From assembly GCA_016185275.1 (NCBI GenBank), contig JACPNX010000023.1:124001-188000 (forward strand): a DNA stretch of 64,000 nucleotides. The letters run 5' to 3'. Source of the stretch: Actinomycetota bacterium. GTDB lineage: Bacteria > Actinomycetota > Acidimicrobiia > Acidimicrobiales > Iamiaceae. A program made the position numbers and the translations under genes. Shown here in pieces: positions 24,382-34,417 of the stretch (the first letter of the stretch is position 1; each line of letters starts with the position of its first letter). The notes beneath the pieces are model-generated. The model searched no databases and was not told where the DNA came from. It saw only the letters and a program-made list of their open reading frames with translations.

Positions 24382-26838
24382 TCAGGCGTCGTCGGCCGAC
24401 AAGACCGGCGCCACCGAGGCGACCACCTGGTCGCCGTCGAGGCTCATCACCCGCACCCCGGTCGCGTCGCGCCCTTGCGACGAGATGTTGCGGACGGCCA
24501 TCCGGATGACAGTGCCGGCCGAGCCGATCACGAAGATCTCGTCGTCCAGGTTCACCATGAACGCGGCAACCACGTGACCCCGGCGCGCGGTGAGCTTGAT
24601 GCCCTTCACGCCCTGGATGCCTCGGCTCTTGCGGGTGAAGTGCTCCAGCTTCGTGCGCTTGCCGTAGCCCTGGTCGGTGACCATCAGGATCGTCGCATCG
24701 TCGCGCGCGACGTCGCACGAGACGACCTCGTCCTCAGCCCTGAGCTTCATGCCGCGCACACCGGCTGCAGAGCGACCCATCGGCCGAACCTCGGCATGCG
24801 AGAAGCGGACCGTCATGCCCGATCGGCTGACCATGAAGATGTCGTCGCCGTCGTTGCAGGGGATGACCCGGACCAGCTCGTCGTCGCCACGCAGGTTGAT
24901 GGCGATGATCCCCGCACGAAGCGACGAGTCGTACTCCGTGAACCGGGTCTTCTTGACCTGTCCCTGCTTGGTGGCGAAGAACAGGTACTGCTGAGACTCG
25001 TAGTCACGTGTGTCGATGACCGCTTGGATGTGCTCACCGGGCTGGAGCGGGAGCAGGTTCACGATCGCCGTCCCGCGAGCCGTGCGGTCCTTCTTCGGGA
25101 TCTCGTGGGCCTTGAGCCGGTAGACGCGACCCAGGTTGGAGAAGAACAGCAAGTACGCGTGGGCTGTCGTCGTGAGGATGTGGGTGATGTAGTCCTCGTC
25201 GCGGAGCTTTCCGCCGGCGACACCTCGACCGCCCCGCGCCTGTGATCGGAAGGTGTCGGCGGGAACGGTCTTCGTATAGCCCTTGCGGGAGAGCGTGACG
25301 ACGAGCTCTTCGTCGTCGATGAGATCCTCGATGTCCATGTCACCGGAGTCGTAGGTGATCTGCGACCGGCGCGGCGTCGCGAACTTCTGGCGGACGTCGG
25401 CCAGCTCGTCTCGGATGACGGCGCGCAGGCGCGCGGGGTCGGCGAGGATCGCCTCGAGATCGGCGATGGTCGCATGCTTCTCGGCGAGCTCCGTTTCGAG
25501 ATCGACGCGAGCGAGGCGGGTGAGCTGGCCCAGCCGCATGTCGAGGATGTGCTCGGCTTGATCGTCCGAGAACGAAAAGGGCTCGGTCATCAGGCCCTGT
25601 TTGGCGTCACCTCGGTTCTCGGAGCCACGGATCAAGGCGATGATCTCGTCGATGACGTTGATGGCCTTGAGGAGGCCCTCGAGGATGTGGGCCCGCTCGC
25701 GGGCCTTGCGCAGGCGGTGCTCCGAGCGGCGCGTGATCACCTCGACCTGATGGTCGAGGTAGGCCTGCAGCGCCTGCACCAGGTTCAGCGTCCGGGGGAC
25801 GCCGTCGACGAGCGCGACGGTGTTGACCGCGAAGTTCGTCTGCAGCGGGGTGTGCTTGTAGAGGTTGTTCAGCACGACCAGCGCCGGCGCTTCGCGCTTG
25901 AGGCGTATCACCAGACGCGTCTTGCCCCGAGCGGACTCGTCGTTGACGTCGGCGATGCCCTCGATCTGGCGTGTCTCCACCAGCTCCTTGATCTTCGCCG
26001 CGGTGGCCGAGATGGACGTCTGGTACGGCATCTCGGTGACGACAATGGAGTCGCTGCGCTGGCCTTCGACGATCTCGGCCACGGCCCGCAGGCGGATCGA
26101 GCCCTTCCCCGTGCGGAACGCGTCGAGGATGCCTTGGCGGCCCATGATCAACGCACCCGTCGGGAAGTCGGGTCCCTTGACGAACTGCATGAGGTCGTCG
26201 GGACTGGCGTCGGGGTGCTCGATGAGGTGGATGGTCGCGTCGATCACCTCCCCCAGATTGTGAGGAGGGATGTTCGTGGCCATGCCGACGGCGATGCCCT
26301 GGCTGCCGTTGACCAACAGGTTGGGGAAGCGGGACGGCAGGACCCGCGGCTCCTGGAACTCGCCGGAGTAGTTGTCCCCGAAGTCGACGGTGTCCTCGTC
26401 GATCCCCTCGATCATGCGCAGGGCCAGGGCCGCGAGGCGACACTCTGTGTAGCGGGAGGCCGCGGGGCCGAAGTCGGGTGAACCGAAGTTGCCGTGGCCG
26501 TCCACCAACGGGTGGCGCAGGGAGAAGTCCTGGGCCATCCGGACGAGCGCGTCGTAGATAGCGCCCTCGCCGTGCGGGTGGTACTTGCCCATGACGTCGC
26601 CGGTGACGCGGGCGCATTTCATGTGGCTGCGGTCCGGACGGGCACCGATGTCGTACATGCCCCAGAGAATCCGCCGGTGCACGGGCTTCAGGCCGTCGCG
26701 CACATCGGGCAGCGCCCGCTGCGTGATAACGGACATGGAGTAGTCGAGGAACGACCGCTCCATCTCTTCTTGGATCTCGACGGGTTCGACCGGTGCCGGT
26801 TCCTCGAGTCCTGTATCAGTTGGCGGTGTGTCGCTCAT
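24382..26838 (-). CDS. gyrA: DNA gyrase subunit A
   Basis: This encodes 818 residues, full length. The breakage-reunion domain has catalytic Tyr130 in AASRYTE. The quinolone-determining region reads [10 protein letters not shown] (87-96): the position equal to E. coli Ser83 is Gly92, while Asp87 is kept as Asp96. The GyrA-box is QARGGRG near residue 540, followed by six beta-pinwheel blades, confirming GyrA rather than ParC. With GyrB it introduces negative supercoils. It is downstream of gyrB (17-base gap) in the replication cluster. Confidence 0.97.
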   Translation of the reverse strand: MSDTPPTDTGLEEPAPVEPVEIQEEMERSFLDYSMSVITQRALPDVRDGLKPVHRRILWGMYDIGARPDRSHMKCARVTGDVMGKYHPHGEGAIYDALVRMAQDFSLRHPLVDGHGNFGSPDFGPAASRYTECRLAALALRMIEGIDEDTVDFGDNYSGEFQEPRVLPSRFPNLLVNGSQGIAVGMATNIPPHNLGEVIDATIHLIEHPDASPDDLMQFVKGPDFPTGALIMGRQGILDAFRTGKGSIRLRAVAEIVEGQRSDSIVVTEMPYQTSISATAAKIKELVETRQIEGIADVNDESARGKTRLVIRLKREAPALVVLNNLYKHTPLQTNFAVNTVALVDGVPRTLNLVQALQAYLDHQVEVITRRSEHRLRKARERAHILEGLLKAINVIDEIIALIRGSENRGDAKQGLMTEPFSFSDDQAEHILDMRLGQLTRLARVDLETELAEKHATIADLEAILADPARLRAVIRDELADVRQKFATPRRSQITYDSGDMDIEDLIDDEELVVTLSRKGYTKTVPADTFRSQARGGRGVAGGKLRDEDYITHILTTTAHAYLLFFSNLGRVYRLKAHEIPKKDRTARGTAIVNLLPLQPGEHIQAVIDTRDYESQQYLFFATKQGQVKKTRFTEYDSSLRAGIIAINLRGDDELVRVIPCNDGDDIFMVSRSGMTVRFSHAEVRPMGRSAAGVRGMKLRAEDEVVSCDVARDDATILMVTDQGYGKRTKLEHFTRKSRGIQGVKGIKLTARRGHVVAAFMVNLDDEIFVIGSAGTVIRMAVRNISSQGRDATGVRVMSLDGDQVVASVAPVLSADDA

Positions 26839-26855
26839 ACCGTCGCCTGCCGCAT

Positions 26856-28784
26856 TCAGATGTCCAGGAACCGGACGTCACCGGCGTTGGTCACGATGAA
26901 CTGCTTGCGACTCTCCACGTCGTCACCCATGAGGATCGACATGACCTCGTCGGCCAGAGCCGCCTGCTCGACCGTCACCTGCAACAGCGTGCGGTGCCCG
27001 GGATCCATGGTGGTGACGTGGAGCTCGTCCGAGTCCATCTCGCCGAGGCCCTTCAGACGAGAGAAGTCCTTGCGGTGCCCCGGGCGCTCAGCGAGGAACC
27101 GCGCGCGCGCCGCATCGTCCTTCAGGTACACCTTCTCCCGGCCGACCTCGGTCGAATACAGCGGCGGTTGGGCGATGTACACGCAACCGGCCTCGACGAG
27201 CGGCTTCATCTGCCGGAAGAAGAACGTGAGCAGCAACGTGCGGATGTGGGAGCCGTCGACGTCGGCGTCGCACATGGCGATCACCTTGTCGTATCGACGC
27301 TTGTCCACGTCGAACTCCTCACCCACCCCCGCCCCGATGGCCGAGATGAGCGCCTGGATCTCCAGGTTCTTCAACATGCGGTCGATGCGGGCGCGCTCGA
27401 CGTTCAAGATCTTGCCCCGGATCGGCAGGATCGCCTGGGTCCGCGGGTCACGAGCGTCCACTGCGGAGCCGCCCGCCGAGTCACCTTCGACGATGAACAG
27501 CTCGCGCTCGGCGCGGTCCTTGGCCGAGCAGTCCTTGAGCTTGTCCGGCATGCCGGCGCCGTCGAGCAGCGTCTTGTTGCGGATCACGTCGCGCGCCTTG
27601 CGTGCGGCTTGGCGGGCCTGCGCGGCGGCCAAGGCCTTCTTCACGACCTTGTTCGCCTCGGTCGGATGCTCTTCGAGCCAGTCGTTGAGCTTTTCGTTGG
27701 TGGCCTTCTGGACCAGCGTCTTCATCGACGTGTTGCCGAGCTTGGCCTTGGTCTGCCCTTCGAACTGAGGATCTCGCAGCCGCACGCTGATGATGCCGGT
27801 GAGCCCCTCCCGGATGTCTTCTCCCTGGAAGTTGGGGTCCTTTTCCTTCAGCAGGTTCTTGGCCCGTGCGTACTTGTTGACGACGGTCGTGAGCGCGGCT
27901 TTGAAGCCCTCCTCGTGGCTGCCCCCCTCGACCGTGTTGATGCCGTTGGCGAAGGAATGCAGGCCGTCGGTCTGGTAGCCGGTGTTCCACTGGAACGCCA
28001 CCTCGACCTCCTGGTCCTCCTCCACCTGCTCGAGGTAGCCGACCCGGGAGAAGAGCGGCTCCTTCGATGCGTTGACGTGCTTGACGAAGTCGACGATGCC
28101 GCCGGCGTAGCGGTACACGACCGGTTCGGCGGTGGCATGTCCCGGACGCTGATCTGCGAAGCGGATCTCGAGGCCCTTGTTCAGGAAGGCCATCATCTGG
28201 AAGCGCTCCAAGATGGTGCGCGCCGAGAACTCGACCGTCTCGAAGACCGTCTCGTCCGGCCAGAACGTGACCGTCGTGCCGGTTCGGCCCCGGGGGGCCT
28301 CGCCGGTGACGATCAGCTTCCCTTGGGGCACGCCGCCTTTGGCGAATTCCATGACGTGGTGCTTGCCCGCTCGGTCGACCTCGACCACGAGCCGGCTCGA
28401 CAAGGCGTTCACCACTGACACGCCGACGCCGTGCAGGCCGCCCGACACCTTGTAGCCGTCACCGCCGAACTTGCCGCCGCCGTGGAGTTTGGTGAGGGCG
28501 ATCTCGACCCCGGAGATCTTGTGGACGGGATGGAGGTCGGTCGGGATCCCGCGGCCGTCGTCGGCCACGCGGCAGCCGCCGTCGGGCAGGATCGTCACCT
28601 CGATCCGCGTGCAGAATCCGGCCATCGCCTCGTCGACCGAGTTGTCCACCACTTCCCACACGAGGTGGTGGAGGCCGGACGGCCCGGTGGATCCGATGTA
28701 CATGCCCGGGCGCTTGCGGACCGGCTCGAGGCCCTCGAGCACGGTCATGTCCTTGGCTCCGTACGACTGGGTCTGCTGCGCCAC
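26856..28784 (-). CDS. gyrB: DNA gyrase subunit B
   Basis: This encodes 642 residues from a GTG at 28784 with AGAGG seven bases upstream; a GTG at 28799 would add five residues. ATPase motifs are VDNSVDEAM, DDGRGIPTD and GLHGVGVSVVNALS. The TOPRIM region shows EGDSAGGSA and DADVDGSHIRTLLLTFF. The C-terminal KGLGEMD and YIAQPPLY motifs complete the protein. It forms A2B2 gyrase with GyrA. Confidence 0.97.
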   Translation of the reverse strand: MAQQTQSYGAKDMTVLEGLEPVRKRPGMYIGSTGPSGLHHLVWEVVDNSVDEAMAGFCTRIEVTILPDGGCRVADDGRGIPTDLHPVHKISGVEIALTKLHGGGKFGGDGYKVSGGLHGVGVSVVNALSSRLVVEVDRAGKHHVMEFAKGGVPQGKLIVTGEAPRGRTGTTVTFWPDETVFETVEFSARTILERFQMMAFLNKGLEIRFADQRPGHATAEPVVYRYAGGIVDFVKHVNASKEPLFSRVGYLEQVEEDQEVEVAFQWNTGYQTDGLHSFANGINTVEGGSHEEGFKAALTTVVNKYARAKNLLKEKDPNFQGEDIREGLTGIISVRLRDPQFEGQTKAKLGNTSMKTLVQKATNEKLNDWLEEHPTEANKVVKKALAAAQARQAARKARDVIRNKTLLDGAGMPDKLKDCSAKDRAERELFIVEGDSAGGSAVDARDPRTQAILPIRGKILNVERARIDRMLKNLEIQALISAIGAGVGEEFDVDKRRYDKVIAMCDADVDGSHIRTLLLTFFFRQMKPLVEAGCVYIAQPPLYSTEVGREKVYLKDDAARARFLAERPGHRKDFSRLKGLGEMDSDELHVTTMDPGHRTLLQVTVEQAALADEVMSILMGDDVESRKQFIVTNAGDVRFLDI

Positions 28785-28976
28785 GAACGCGCCTCTCACG
28801 AGCAGGAGAACAGGGGGTGACCGAGCACGACGCCAGAGACGAAGCCGAGGCGCCAGCCGCTCGGCGAAGGCGGCTCACCTGCTCGGATCACGATGGCTGC
28901 AGCCTACCAGCCGGGGGTGACATCTCCCGACACCGCGACGCCCGCGCGAGATCGTTCGCGCGCACGAAACCCCAGG

Positions 28977-29318
28977 TCAGGGCGCCCAGTTGCGATCGAC
29001 GCGCACCACGACCTCGTCGATCACGCCCTCACCCAGGCGGGCCGCAGCCGCCGCGAGGATGGCCGGCGCGAGCCAGCGCACCTGGCTGGCCCAGGCCGGC
29101 TCTGCGGTGCGCACGAGGAGCCGGCGCTGCTCGATGGCGATCGGCTCCAGCGCCTGTGCGGCCTCCGGCCCGACGAGGTCCGGCCACGCCGACACGACGG
29201 CCGAGAACGAGTCCGCCGGAGGCGCCCCCAGGGAGGCGAGGACCTGGTCGAGCGCCTCACCGACCCGGTGCACCCGGCGCTGAGGGCCGTCGGGAGTGGT
29301 CAGCGGCGACCAGGGCAT
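28977..29318 (-). CDS. dciA: DciA-type (DUF721) helicase-loading factor
   Basis: This encodes 113 residues. The DUF721 fold shows SAVVSAWPDLVGPEAAQALEP and a LLVRTAEPAWASQVRWLAP stretch. DciA proteins assist loading of DnaB where DnaC/DnaI is absent. Its location between recF and gyrB is the classic actinobacterial one (Rv0004 position). The start at MPWSPLT is preferred; six residues upstream are possible. Confidence 0.85.
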   Translation of the reverse strand: MPWSPLTTPDGPQRRVHRVGEALDQVLASLGAPPADSFSAVVSAWPDLVGPEAAQALEPIAIEQRRLLVRTAEPAWASQVRWLAPAILAAAAARLGEGVIDEVVVRVDRNWAP

Positions 29319-29352
29319 GGACCCATCCTGTCTCACCCGGCTCCGTCCGCGG

Positions 29353-30438
29353 TCACCGCCCGGCGGGCAGCACGCGGCCGGCGTCGATCCGCAGGACGGC
29401 CTCGGGCGCGGCGCCGGCGGGGAGGCGGCCTGCGGTGGTCAGCAGCGTCTGGCCGGGCGGCAGAGCGCCCAAGAGGGCGGCGCTGCGGCGCTCGTCGAGC
29501 TCCGAGAACACGTCGTCGAGGAGCAGGACAGGGGGCTCTCCCGCGGCGGTCGTCACCACCGAGTGCGCGGCGAGCCGCAGGGCGAGAGCCAGCGACCGTT
29601 GCTCCCCCTGCGAGGCATGCGTGCGAGCCGGTAGCCCGTGGAGCTCGAGGACCAGGTCGTCCCGGTGCGGGCCCACCGTCGTCACGCCTCTCCGGAGGTC
29701 GTCACGCCTCGCGGCCCTCAAGGCTGCGTCGAGGCCGGCCGCTGCCCATTCTGGCTCGTAGACGGCGGTCACCGGCGTGCAGGACTCCGACACGGAGCCA
29801 TAGGCCTCGCTCAGCTGCGGAGCGAGGCGCGTGACGAGCTGCGCCCGCGCCCGACCCAGCGCCTCGCCTGCCTCTGCCAGCTTGGTGTCCCAGACGTCGA
29901 GGGTGAGCTCCACCTCGGCGCTGAGCCGCCCGCCCGATTGCTTCAGCAGCGACGCGCGCTGGCGGAGGATGCGTTCGACGTCGCTTCGCAGCGCGTCATG
30001 AGCCGGGTGCTCGGCCACAAGGACGTCGTCGAGCCAGCGTCGCCGAGCGCCGGGACCGCCCTTCACCAGCTCCAGGTCGTCGGGCGAGAACACACTCACG
30101 CGGAGCGCACCCAGCAGGTCTCGGGTACGCCTCAGCGGTTGTCGGTTGATCAGCGCCCGGCCCCGACCCCCGGTGGCGATCTCCGCCTCGAGTAGCAGGT
30201 CGCGCCCACCGCGCTCACCCTCACCGCGCACCACCGCCCGCTCCGCACCGGTGCGGACGAGCGCCTCGCCCGGTGCGCCCCGCAGCGAGGACAGAGTCGC
30301 AAGGTACCCAACCGCTTCGAGCAGGTTCGTCTTGCCGTGCCCGTTCCGACCGATCACCGCGGTGAGTCCCGGAGCCAGATCCACCTCGGCCGACTCGTAG
30401 TTCCGAAAGTCCGCGAGCCAGAGCCGGCGCAGCCTCAC
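29353..30438 (-). CDS. recF: DNA replication and repair protein RecF
   Basis: This encodes 361 residues. Walker A GRNGHGKTN sits at about residues 31-39. The ABC-type signature region and Walker B LLLDDVFSELDERR lie near the C-terminus. RecF loads RecA at single-strand gaps with RecO and RecR. The GTG start overlaps the dnaN stop (GTGA), so it is coupled to dnaN. Confidence 0.95.
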   Translation of the reverse strand: MRLRRLWLADFRNYESAEVDLAPGLTAVIGRNGHGKTNLLEAVGYLATLSSLRGAPGEALVRTGAERAVVRGEGERGGRDLLLEAEIATGGRGRALINRQPLRRTRDLLGALRVSVFSPDDLELVKGGPGARRRWLDDVLVAEHPAHDALRSDVERILRQRASLLKQSGGRLSAEVELTLDVWDTKLAEAGEALGRARAQLVTRLAPQLSEAYGSVSESCTPVTAVYEPEWAAAGLDAALRAARRDDLRRGVTTVGPHRDDLVLELHGLPARTHASQGEQRSLALALRLAAHSVVTTAAGEPPVLLLDDVFSELDERRSAALLGALPPGQTLLTTAGRLPAGAAPEAVLRIDAGRVLPAGR

Positions 30439-31529
30439 ACGCGGACGGGCATCAGCAGGTAGAGGAACTCCTCGCCGTCCGTCGCCGAGCGGATCACGGC
30501 CGGCTTCTGGTGATCGATGGTCTCCAGGACGATCTCGTCGCCCGGGGTCACCTCGACGCCGTCGAGGAGGTACTCGGGGTTGAACGCGACCGTGAGCTCC
30601 GTACCGTCGAAGCTGGCGTCGACCTGCTCGTGAGCCTGGCCCACGTCCTGCGTGACGGCGACGAGCTCGAGTCCATCAGTGCCCATGGACAGCCGCACGG
30701 GCGTGGCCTCGCGGGCCATGAGCTTGACCCGGCGCACGGCGTCCAGCAGTCCCTCGCGGCCCACGGTGAGCCGGTTCGGGTAGCCGCTCGGGATGAGGCC
30801 GCGGTAGTTCGGGAACTCACCTTCGATCAGGCGGGTGGTGAGCTGAACCGTGCCGACCTCGAACGTCGCTTCGCGCTCGCCGAGTCGCAGGGTCACCTCG
30901 TCCGAGCCCCCGAGGATGCGCTCGAGCTCCCGAAGGGCACGACTCGGTACGAGCACGGTCTGATCCTGTGAGAGCACGGACGTGCCCGGCAGGTCCCGCA
31001 CCGCCAACCGGTACGAGTCCGTGGCCACCAGGCGCAGGCCGTTGCCCTCGGCCGCCATCAGGACCCCGGTCAGGATCGGCCGGGCGTCGTCTGCGCTCGC
31101 GGCGGGAACGACCTGGCGAAGAGCCGCGGCGAACGCCTTGGCGGACAGCGTGACGGCGTCGGGCGGAGGGCCCGCGAGCCGGGGAAACTCCTCGGCGGGC
31201 AAGAGGCGGATCGTCGACTCGAACCGGCCGGCGGAGATGCGCGCCTCGTCGCCTTCGACCGCCACGTCGACCCGGCCGGACGCCAACGAGCGCACCATCT
31301 CGTTCGTGATGCGGGAGGGCACGACGGCCACCCCGTCCGCGGCGCCGGTCACCGACGTCTCGACCCCGATGGTCAGGTCGAGATCGCTGCCGGTGAGGTG
31401 GAGCTGGTCGCCCCGCAGCTCGATCCGAATCCCCGCCAGGACCGGAAGTGAACCGCCGCGACTGGCGACGGCTCGCCCTGCGGCCCCGAGTGCTTCCACG
31501 AGGACATCTCGCTCGCAGCGGAACTTCAC
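30435..31529 (-). CDS. dnaN: DNA polymerase III beta sliding clamp
   Basis: This encodes 364 residues from GTG at 31529 (KFRCERDVLVEALG). Three clamp repeats are recognisable, with PVLAGIRIELRGDQLHLTGSD in the first and the conserved C-terminal LLMPVRV end. The open frame extends upstream, but homology begins here. It tethers the replicase to DNA. It is in an operon-like row dnaA > dnaN > recF > dciA > gyrB > gyrA. Confidence 0.96.
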   Translation of the reverse strand: MKFRCERDVLVEALGAAGRAVASRGGSLPVLAGIRIELRGDQLHLTGSDLDLTIGVETSVTGAADGVAVVPSRITNEMVRSLASGRVDVAVEGDEARISAGRFESTIRLLPAEEFPRLAGPPPDAVTLSAKAFAAALRQVVPAASADDARPILTGVLMAAEGNGLRLVATDSYRLAVRDLPGTSVLSQDQTVLVPSRALRELERILGGSDEVTLRLGEREATFEVGTVQLTTRLIEGEFPNYRGLIPSGYPNRLTVGREGLLDAVRRVKLMAREATPVRLSMGTDGLELVAVTQDVGQAHEQVDASFDGTELTVAFNPEYLLDGVEVTPGDEIVLETIDHQKPAVIRSATDGEEFLYLLMPVRV

Positions 31530-31832
31530 GATCGGTGCTCGCTTTCTGCCGGCGTCGACCAGCGCGTCATGACGCAGGCGGTGGGGTGTCCCCACCAACC
31601 CGATGGGATCTTCATGTTCGAATCGTCGGCGTAGTAGGCGCTGTGGATTGTGGACGACGCCGCTCGGGGGCTGGTGAGCGCTCTGGCGAAACAGCCCCGT
31701 CGTCCCCAGCGTCGCGCGCCCGGGCGCCGTCCGAGCGCATCCCGGTCGTAGGGGTCCACCGGCGCACCGGCGCCGCCCACAGGTGGGCCACAGCCGATCC
31801 ACCGGTCTTGCTCACTTGCGGGAGCACCCACC
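31530..31832. other. dnaA-dnaN spacer with two DnaA-box-like sites and a hairpin
   Basis: In actinobacteria oriC usually lies here. TGTGGATTG and TGTGGACGA overlap at 31642-31657; each matches 7 of 9 bases of the consensus TGTGGATAA. GGTGGGG-tgt-CCCCACC at 31580-31596 is a perfect 7-base hairpin in the dnaN leader. No clear AT-rich unwinding element is seen and consensus boxes are few, so origin assignment is tentative. No coding frame is convincing. Confidence 0.45.
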
Positions 31833-33215
31833 TCAGCCCTTCTTGATGTCCTGGATGAGCGCCTGCACCTGGTTGAGGATCTGGCGCCGCTCCATGATCA
31901 GCGCGCTGATCTTCTCCACGGCGTGCATGACGGTCGTGTGATCACGGCCGCCGAACTCCTTGGCGATGCCAGGGAAGCTGAGGTCGGTGAGCTCGCGCAT
32001 GACGTACATGGCGATCTGGCGAGCGGTGACGAGGGGCCGCCGGCGGCTGCGACCCTGGATGTCCTCCACCGTGAAGCCGAAGCGGGCCGCGGTGGCATCG
32101 AGGATCATCTGCGGCGTGATGACGCGCGCTTCCGTCTCGCCGACGATGTCCGACAACACGCGCTCGGCCAGCTCAACGGTGAGGTCCTGCTCGTAGAGGC
32201 TTGCGTAGGCGGTGACCCGGGTGAGCGCGCCTTCCAGCTCTCGGATGTTGTCCGTGACGTGCTGGGCGATGAAGTCGAGAACACCGTCGGGCACGGCAGC
32301 CGTTGCCAGCTCCGCCTTCTTGCGCAGGATCGCCGTGCGGGTCTCGACGTCCGGCGGCTGGATGTCCGTGATCAGCCCCATCATGAACCGGCTGCGCAGC
32401 CGCTTCTCGAGCTTCGCGATGGCGTCGGGCGGCCGGTCGGACGTCAGCACGATCTGGCACCGCCGATCGTGCAGCTCGTTGAAGGTGTGGAAGAACTCCT
32501 CCTGGAACTGCTCGCCCCGCTCGATGAACTGGATGTCGTCGACGAGAAGCACGTCGACCTCTCGCCAGCGCTTCCGGAAGTCGTTGGGGCTGTCGAACCG
32601 GATGGAGTTGACGAAGTCGTTGAGGAAGTTCTCGGTGGAGATGTAGCGCACGACCTTGTCGGGATACGTCTCGCAGACGTAGTGGCGGATCGCCTGGAGA
32701 AGGTGCGTCTTGCCCAGACCGGCCTCGCCGTAGATGAACAGCGGGTTGTACGACCGGCCCGGTCGCTCGGCGACCGCCAGCGCGGCCGCGTGCGCGAACC
32801 GGTTGGACGGCCCGATCACGAAAGCCTCGAAGGTGTAGAGGGGTTCGTCCGGCCGCGACGTCGTCCCGGTGGACGACGGTGGTTCAGGTGCGATCTCGCG
32901 TACGCCCCGATCGGGGCCGAGGACGGCGTCCAGGCGGTCCTCACCTGGGGGCGCATCGGGCGCAGGTGCGCTCGGCGCGATCTCGACGCGCAGGTCCGCG
33001 CCCGATCCGCTGGCCCGCAGCGCGTCCGCTACCAGAGAGCGGTAGCGGCCTTCGATGCGGTCCTTGACCAGGGTGCTGGGCACCATGAGCACCAGCTCGT
33101 CCCGGTCGAGCGCGACCGGCAGGACGCCCGCGAACGTGGACAGCCAGACGCCGTCGTTGACCTGGTCTCGGAGCCGGTTGCAACAGTCGATCCAGAGTCG
33201 CTGTGCCTCAGCCAC
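31833..33215 (-). CDS. dnaA: Chromosomal replication initiator DnaA
   Basis: This encodes 460 residues from GTG at 33215 preceded by GAAGGA. Domain I (EAQRLWIDCCNRLRDQVNDGVW) is followed by a short linker, then AAA+ with GEAGLGKTHLL (Walker A), VLLVDDIQF (Walker B) and the arginine-finger region. Domain IV has GRDHTTVMHAVEK, the DnaA-box-binding signature. The linker is short (about 60 residues) compared with Streptomyces. It binds DnaA boxes and opens oriC. Confidence 0.97.
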   Translation of the reverse strand: MAEAQRLWIDCCNRLRDQVNDGVWLSTFAGVLPVALDRDELVLMVPSTLVKDRIEGRYRSLVADALRASGSGADLRVEIAPSAPAPDAPPGEDRLDAVLGPDRGVREIAPEPPSSTGTTSRPDEPLYTFEAFVIGPSNRFAHAAALAVAERPGRSYNPLFIYGEAGLGKTHLLQAIRHYVCETYPDKVVRYISTENFLNDFVNSIRFDSPNDFRKRWREVDVLLVDDIQFIERGEQFQEEFFHTFNELHDRRCQIVLTSDRPPDAIAKLEKRLRSRFMMGLITDIQPPDVETRTAILRKKAELATAAVPDGVLDFIAQHVTDNIRELEGALTRVTAYASLYEQDLTVELAERVLSDIVGETEARVITPQMILDATAARFGFTVEDIQGRSRRRPLVTARQIAMYVMRELTDLSFPGIAKEFGGRDHTTVMHAVEKISALIMERRQILNQVQALIQDIKKG

Positions 33216-33631
33216 CGGCTTGGTCCTTCTCGTTGTCCTCGACGACTTCCACAACAGCGTCCACACCTGTGGAAATGGCGGCGCGCCAAAGTCACACCGA
33301 CGTAAGGCCGGCTTGGAGTACGGGACCGTTGCCCGCTTCGACCCCCCGAACTTCCTAAGGCGTGGACTTGGGACCGTAGCACCCGACCAGTCGAGCGGCG
33401 CAAGGGCTCGGCGGGCGGGATCGGCGCCCGGCGCCGATCCCGACTGGCCAGCCGGCGGCCAGGCCCGGCTACGCTGCGGGTCCGAACGCGGCTGGCCCGA
33501 ACTGCCGCCGCGACGCCCGCCGCACGGCCGCGTGCGAACCCCACCGGGGCGGGTGTCCGAGCAACGTCAGCCCTCGCCTCGAACGGCGAGCTCCGTGCGC
33601 CGGTGACGGCTGCGGCCGAGGAGGCCTCCGA
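33216..33631. other. Divergent dnaA/rpmH spacer with clustered DnaA-box cores
   Basis: About 415 bases between diverging dnaA (minus) and rpmH (plus). TCCACA at 33248, TCCACA at 33260 and TGTGGA at 33268 fall within 26 bases, 35-60 bases upstream of dnaA, consistent with DnaA autoregulation or an origin part. TCGGCGCC-CG-GCGCCGA at 33421-33438 is an inverted repeat. Promoters for both directions must lie here, but I cannot place them reliably. No gene is seen. Confidence 0.45.
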
Positions 33632-33766
33632 GTGAAGCGAACCTACCAGCCCAACGTCCGCAAGCGAGCGAAGCGGCACGGCTTCCGCAAGAGGATGTCG
33701 ACGCGCGCCGGCCGTGCCGTCCTTCGGGCGCGGCGGCTCAAGGGCCGGACCCGTCTGTCCGCCTGA
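33632..33766 (+). CDS. rpmH: Ribosomal protein L34
   Basis: This encodes 44 residues from a GTG, beginning [20 protein letters not shown] and extremely basic, diagnostic for bL34. The ribosome-binding GAGGAGG lies at 33618-33624. It overlaps the CTG start of rnpA by 4 bases. First gene of the rpmH-rnpA-yidD-yidC-jag-rsmG row. Confidence 0.97.
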   Translation: MKRTYQPNVRKRAKRHGFRKRMSTRAGRAVLRARRLKGRTRLSA

Positions 33767-34119
33767 GCAAGGTCCAGCGAGTCCGTGGTCGACGTGCGTT
33801 CGACGCTTTCCACCAGCCGCAGCGCCGCGCCGCGGCTGGTGTCGTCCAGGTCCGGTGGGCGCCGGGCGGGCTCGCCCCGGCGGTCGCCTACGCCATCAGC
33901 CGGCGGATCGGTGGAGCCGTGACCCGAAATCGCGTCCGGCGCCGATTGCGGGCGGCATTCGATGAGATCGCGGACCGATCTCCCCAGCTCCTTCCGGCGG
34001 GTCGGTATCTGGTCACGGTGTCTCCGGCTGCGGCGCTCGCTCCGTACACCACGATCGTCGGCGACCTCGACGGCGCGCTCCGGTCGTTGGCCGTCGCGCG
34101 TCCCCGTGGGGCAAAGTGA
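33763..34119 (+). CDS. rnpA: Ribonuclease P protein component, CTG start
   Basis: The frame reads from CTG at 33763 (overlapping the rpmH TGA as CTGA) through [10 protein letters not shown] and the signature [20 protein letters not shown], the RNR motif that binds P RNA, to a stop at 34119 (118 residues). No ATG, GTG or TTG occurs in this frame before the RNR motif, so a normal start would delete the conserved N-terminal half. The NTGA-type overlap supports CTG initiation by coupling. It processes tRNA 5' ends with the RNA subunit. Confidence 0.88.
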   Translation: MSKVQRVRGRRAFDAFHQPQRRAAAGVVQVRWAPGGLAPAVAYAISRRIGGAVTRNRVRRRLRAAFDEIADRSPQLLPAGRYLVTVSPAAALAPYTTIVGDLDGALRSLAVARPRGAK

Positions 34120-34403
34120 TGCGCGAATCGCCCAACGATCCGCCGTGTTCTCGCTCGGTTCGTTTCATGTCGGCCGTGATCCGTTGGTACCAAACGGTCC
34201 GTGCGGGTCGTCCCTCTCCCTGCCGGTTCACCCCGACGTGCTCTTCCTACGCGCTCGAAGCTCTAGCCACGCACGGCTCCGTGCGGGGAACCTGGCTGGC
34301 GGCCCGGCGCCTACTGCGCTGCCGGCCGTTCGGCGCGTCGGGATGGGACCCGGTGCCGCCGGCCCGGACTTCCCTCCCGGCTGACCGGCCCTTCGCCCCC
34401 TGA
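34116..34403 (+). CDS. yidD: Membrane protein insertion efficiency factor YidD
   Basis: This encodes 95 residues from a GTG overlapping the rnpA stop (GTGA), or ATG at 34119. The conserved core is [20 protein letters not shown] and CSSYALEAL, with [14 protein letters not shown] near the end, matching YidD. It is a small amphipathic cytoplasmic-face protein that aids YidC. The gene is in its standard place between rnpA and yidC. Confidence 0.93.
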   Translation: MMRESPNDPPCSRSVRFMSAVIRWYQTVRAGRPSPCRFTPTCSSYALEALATHGSVRGTWLAARRLLRCRPFGASGWDPVPPARTSLPADRPFAP

Positions 34404-34417
34404 CAGAAGGCACGGCA

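Noticed and set aside
31530-31832. Upstream extension of dnaN by 91 residues
   Set aside because: No family homology before KFRCERD; DnaN normally starts there.
33714-33965. Plus-strand frame between rpmH and rnpA (83 residues)
   Set aside because: It overlaps both genes in a different frame and lacks homology; rnpA in the CTG frame explains the region.
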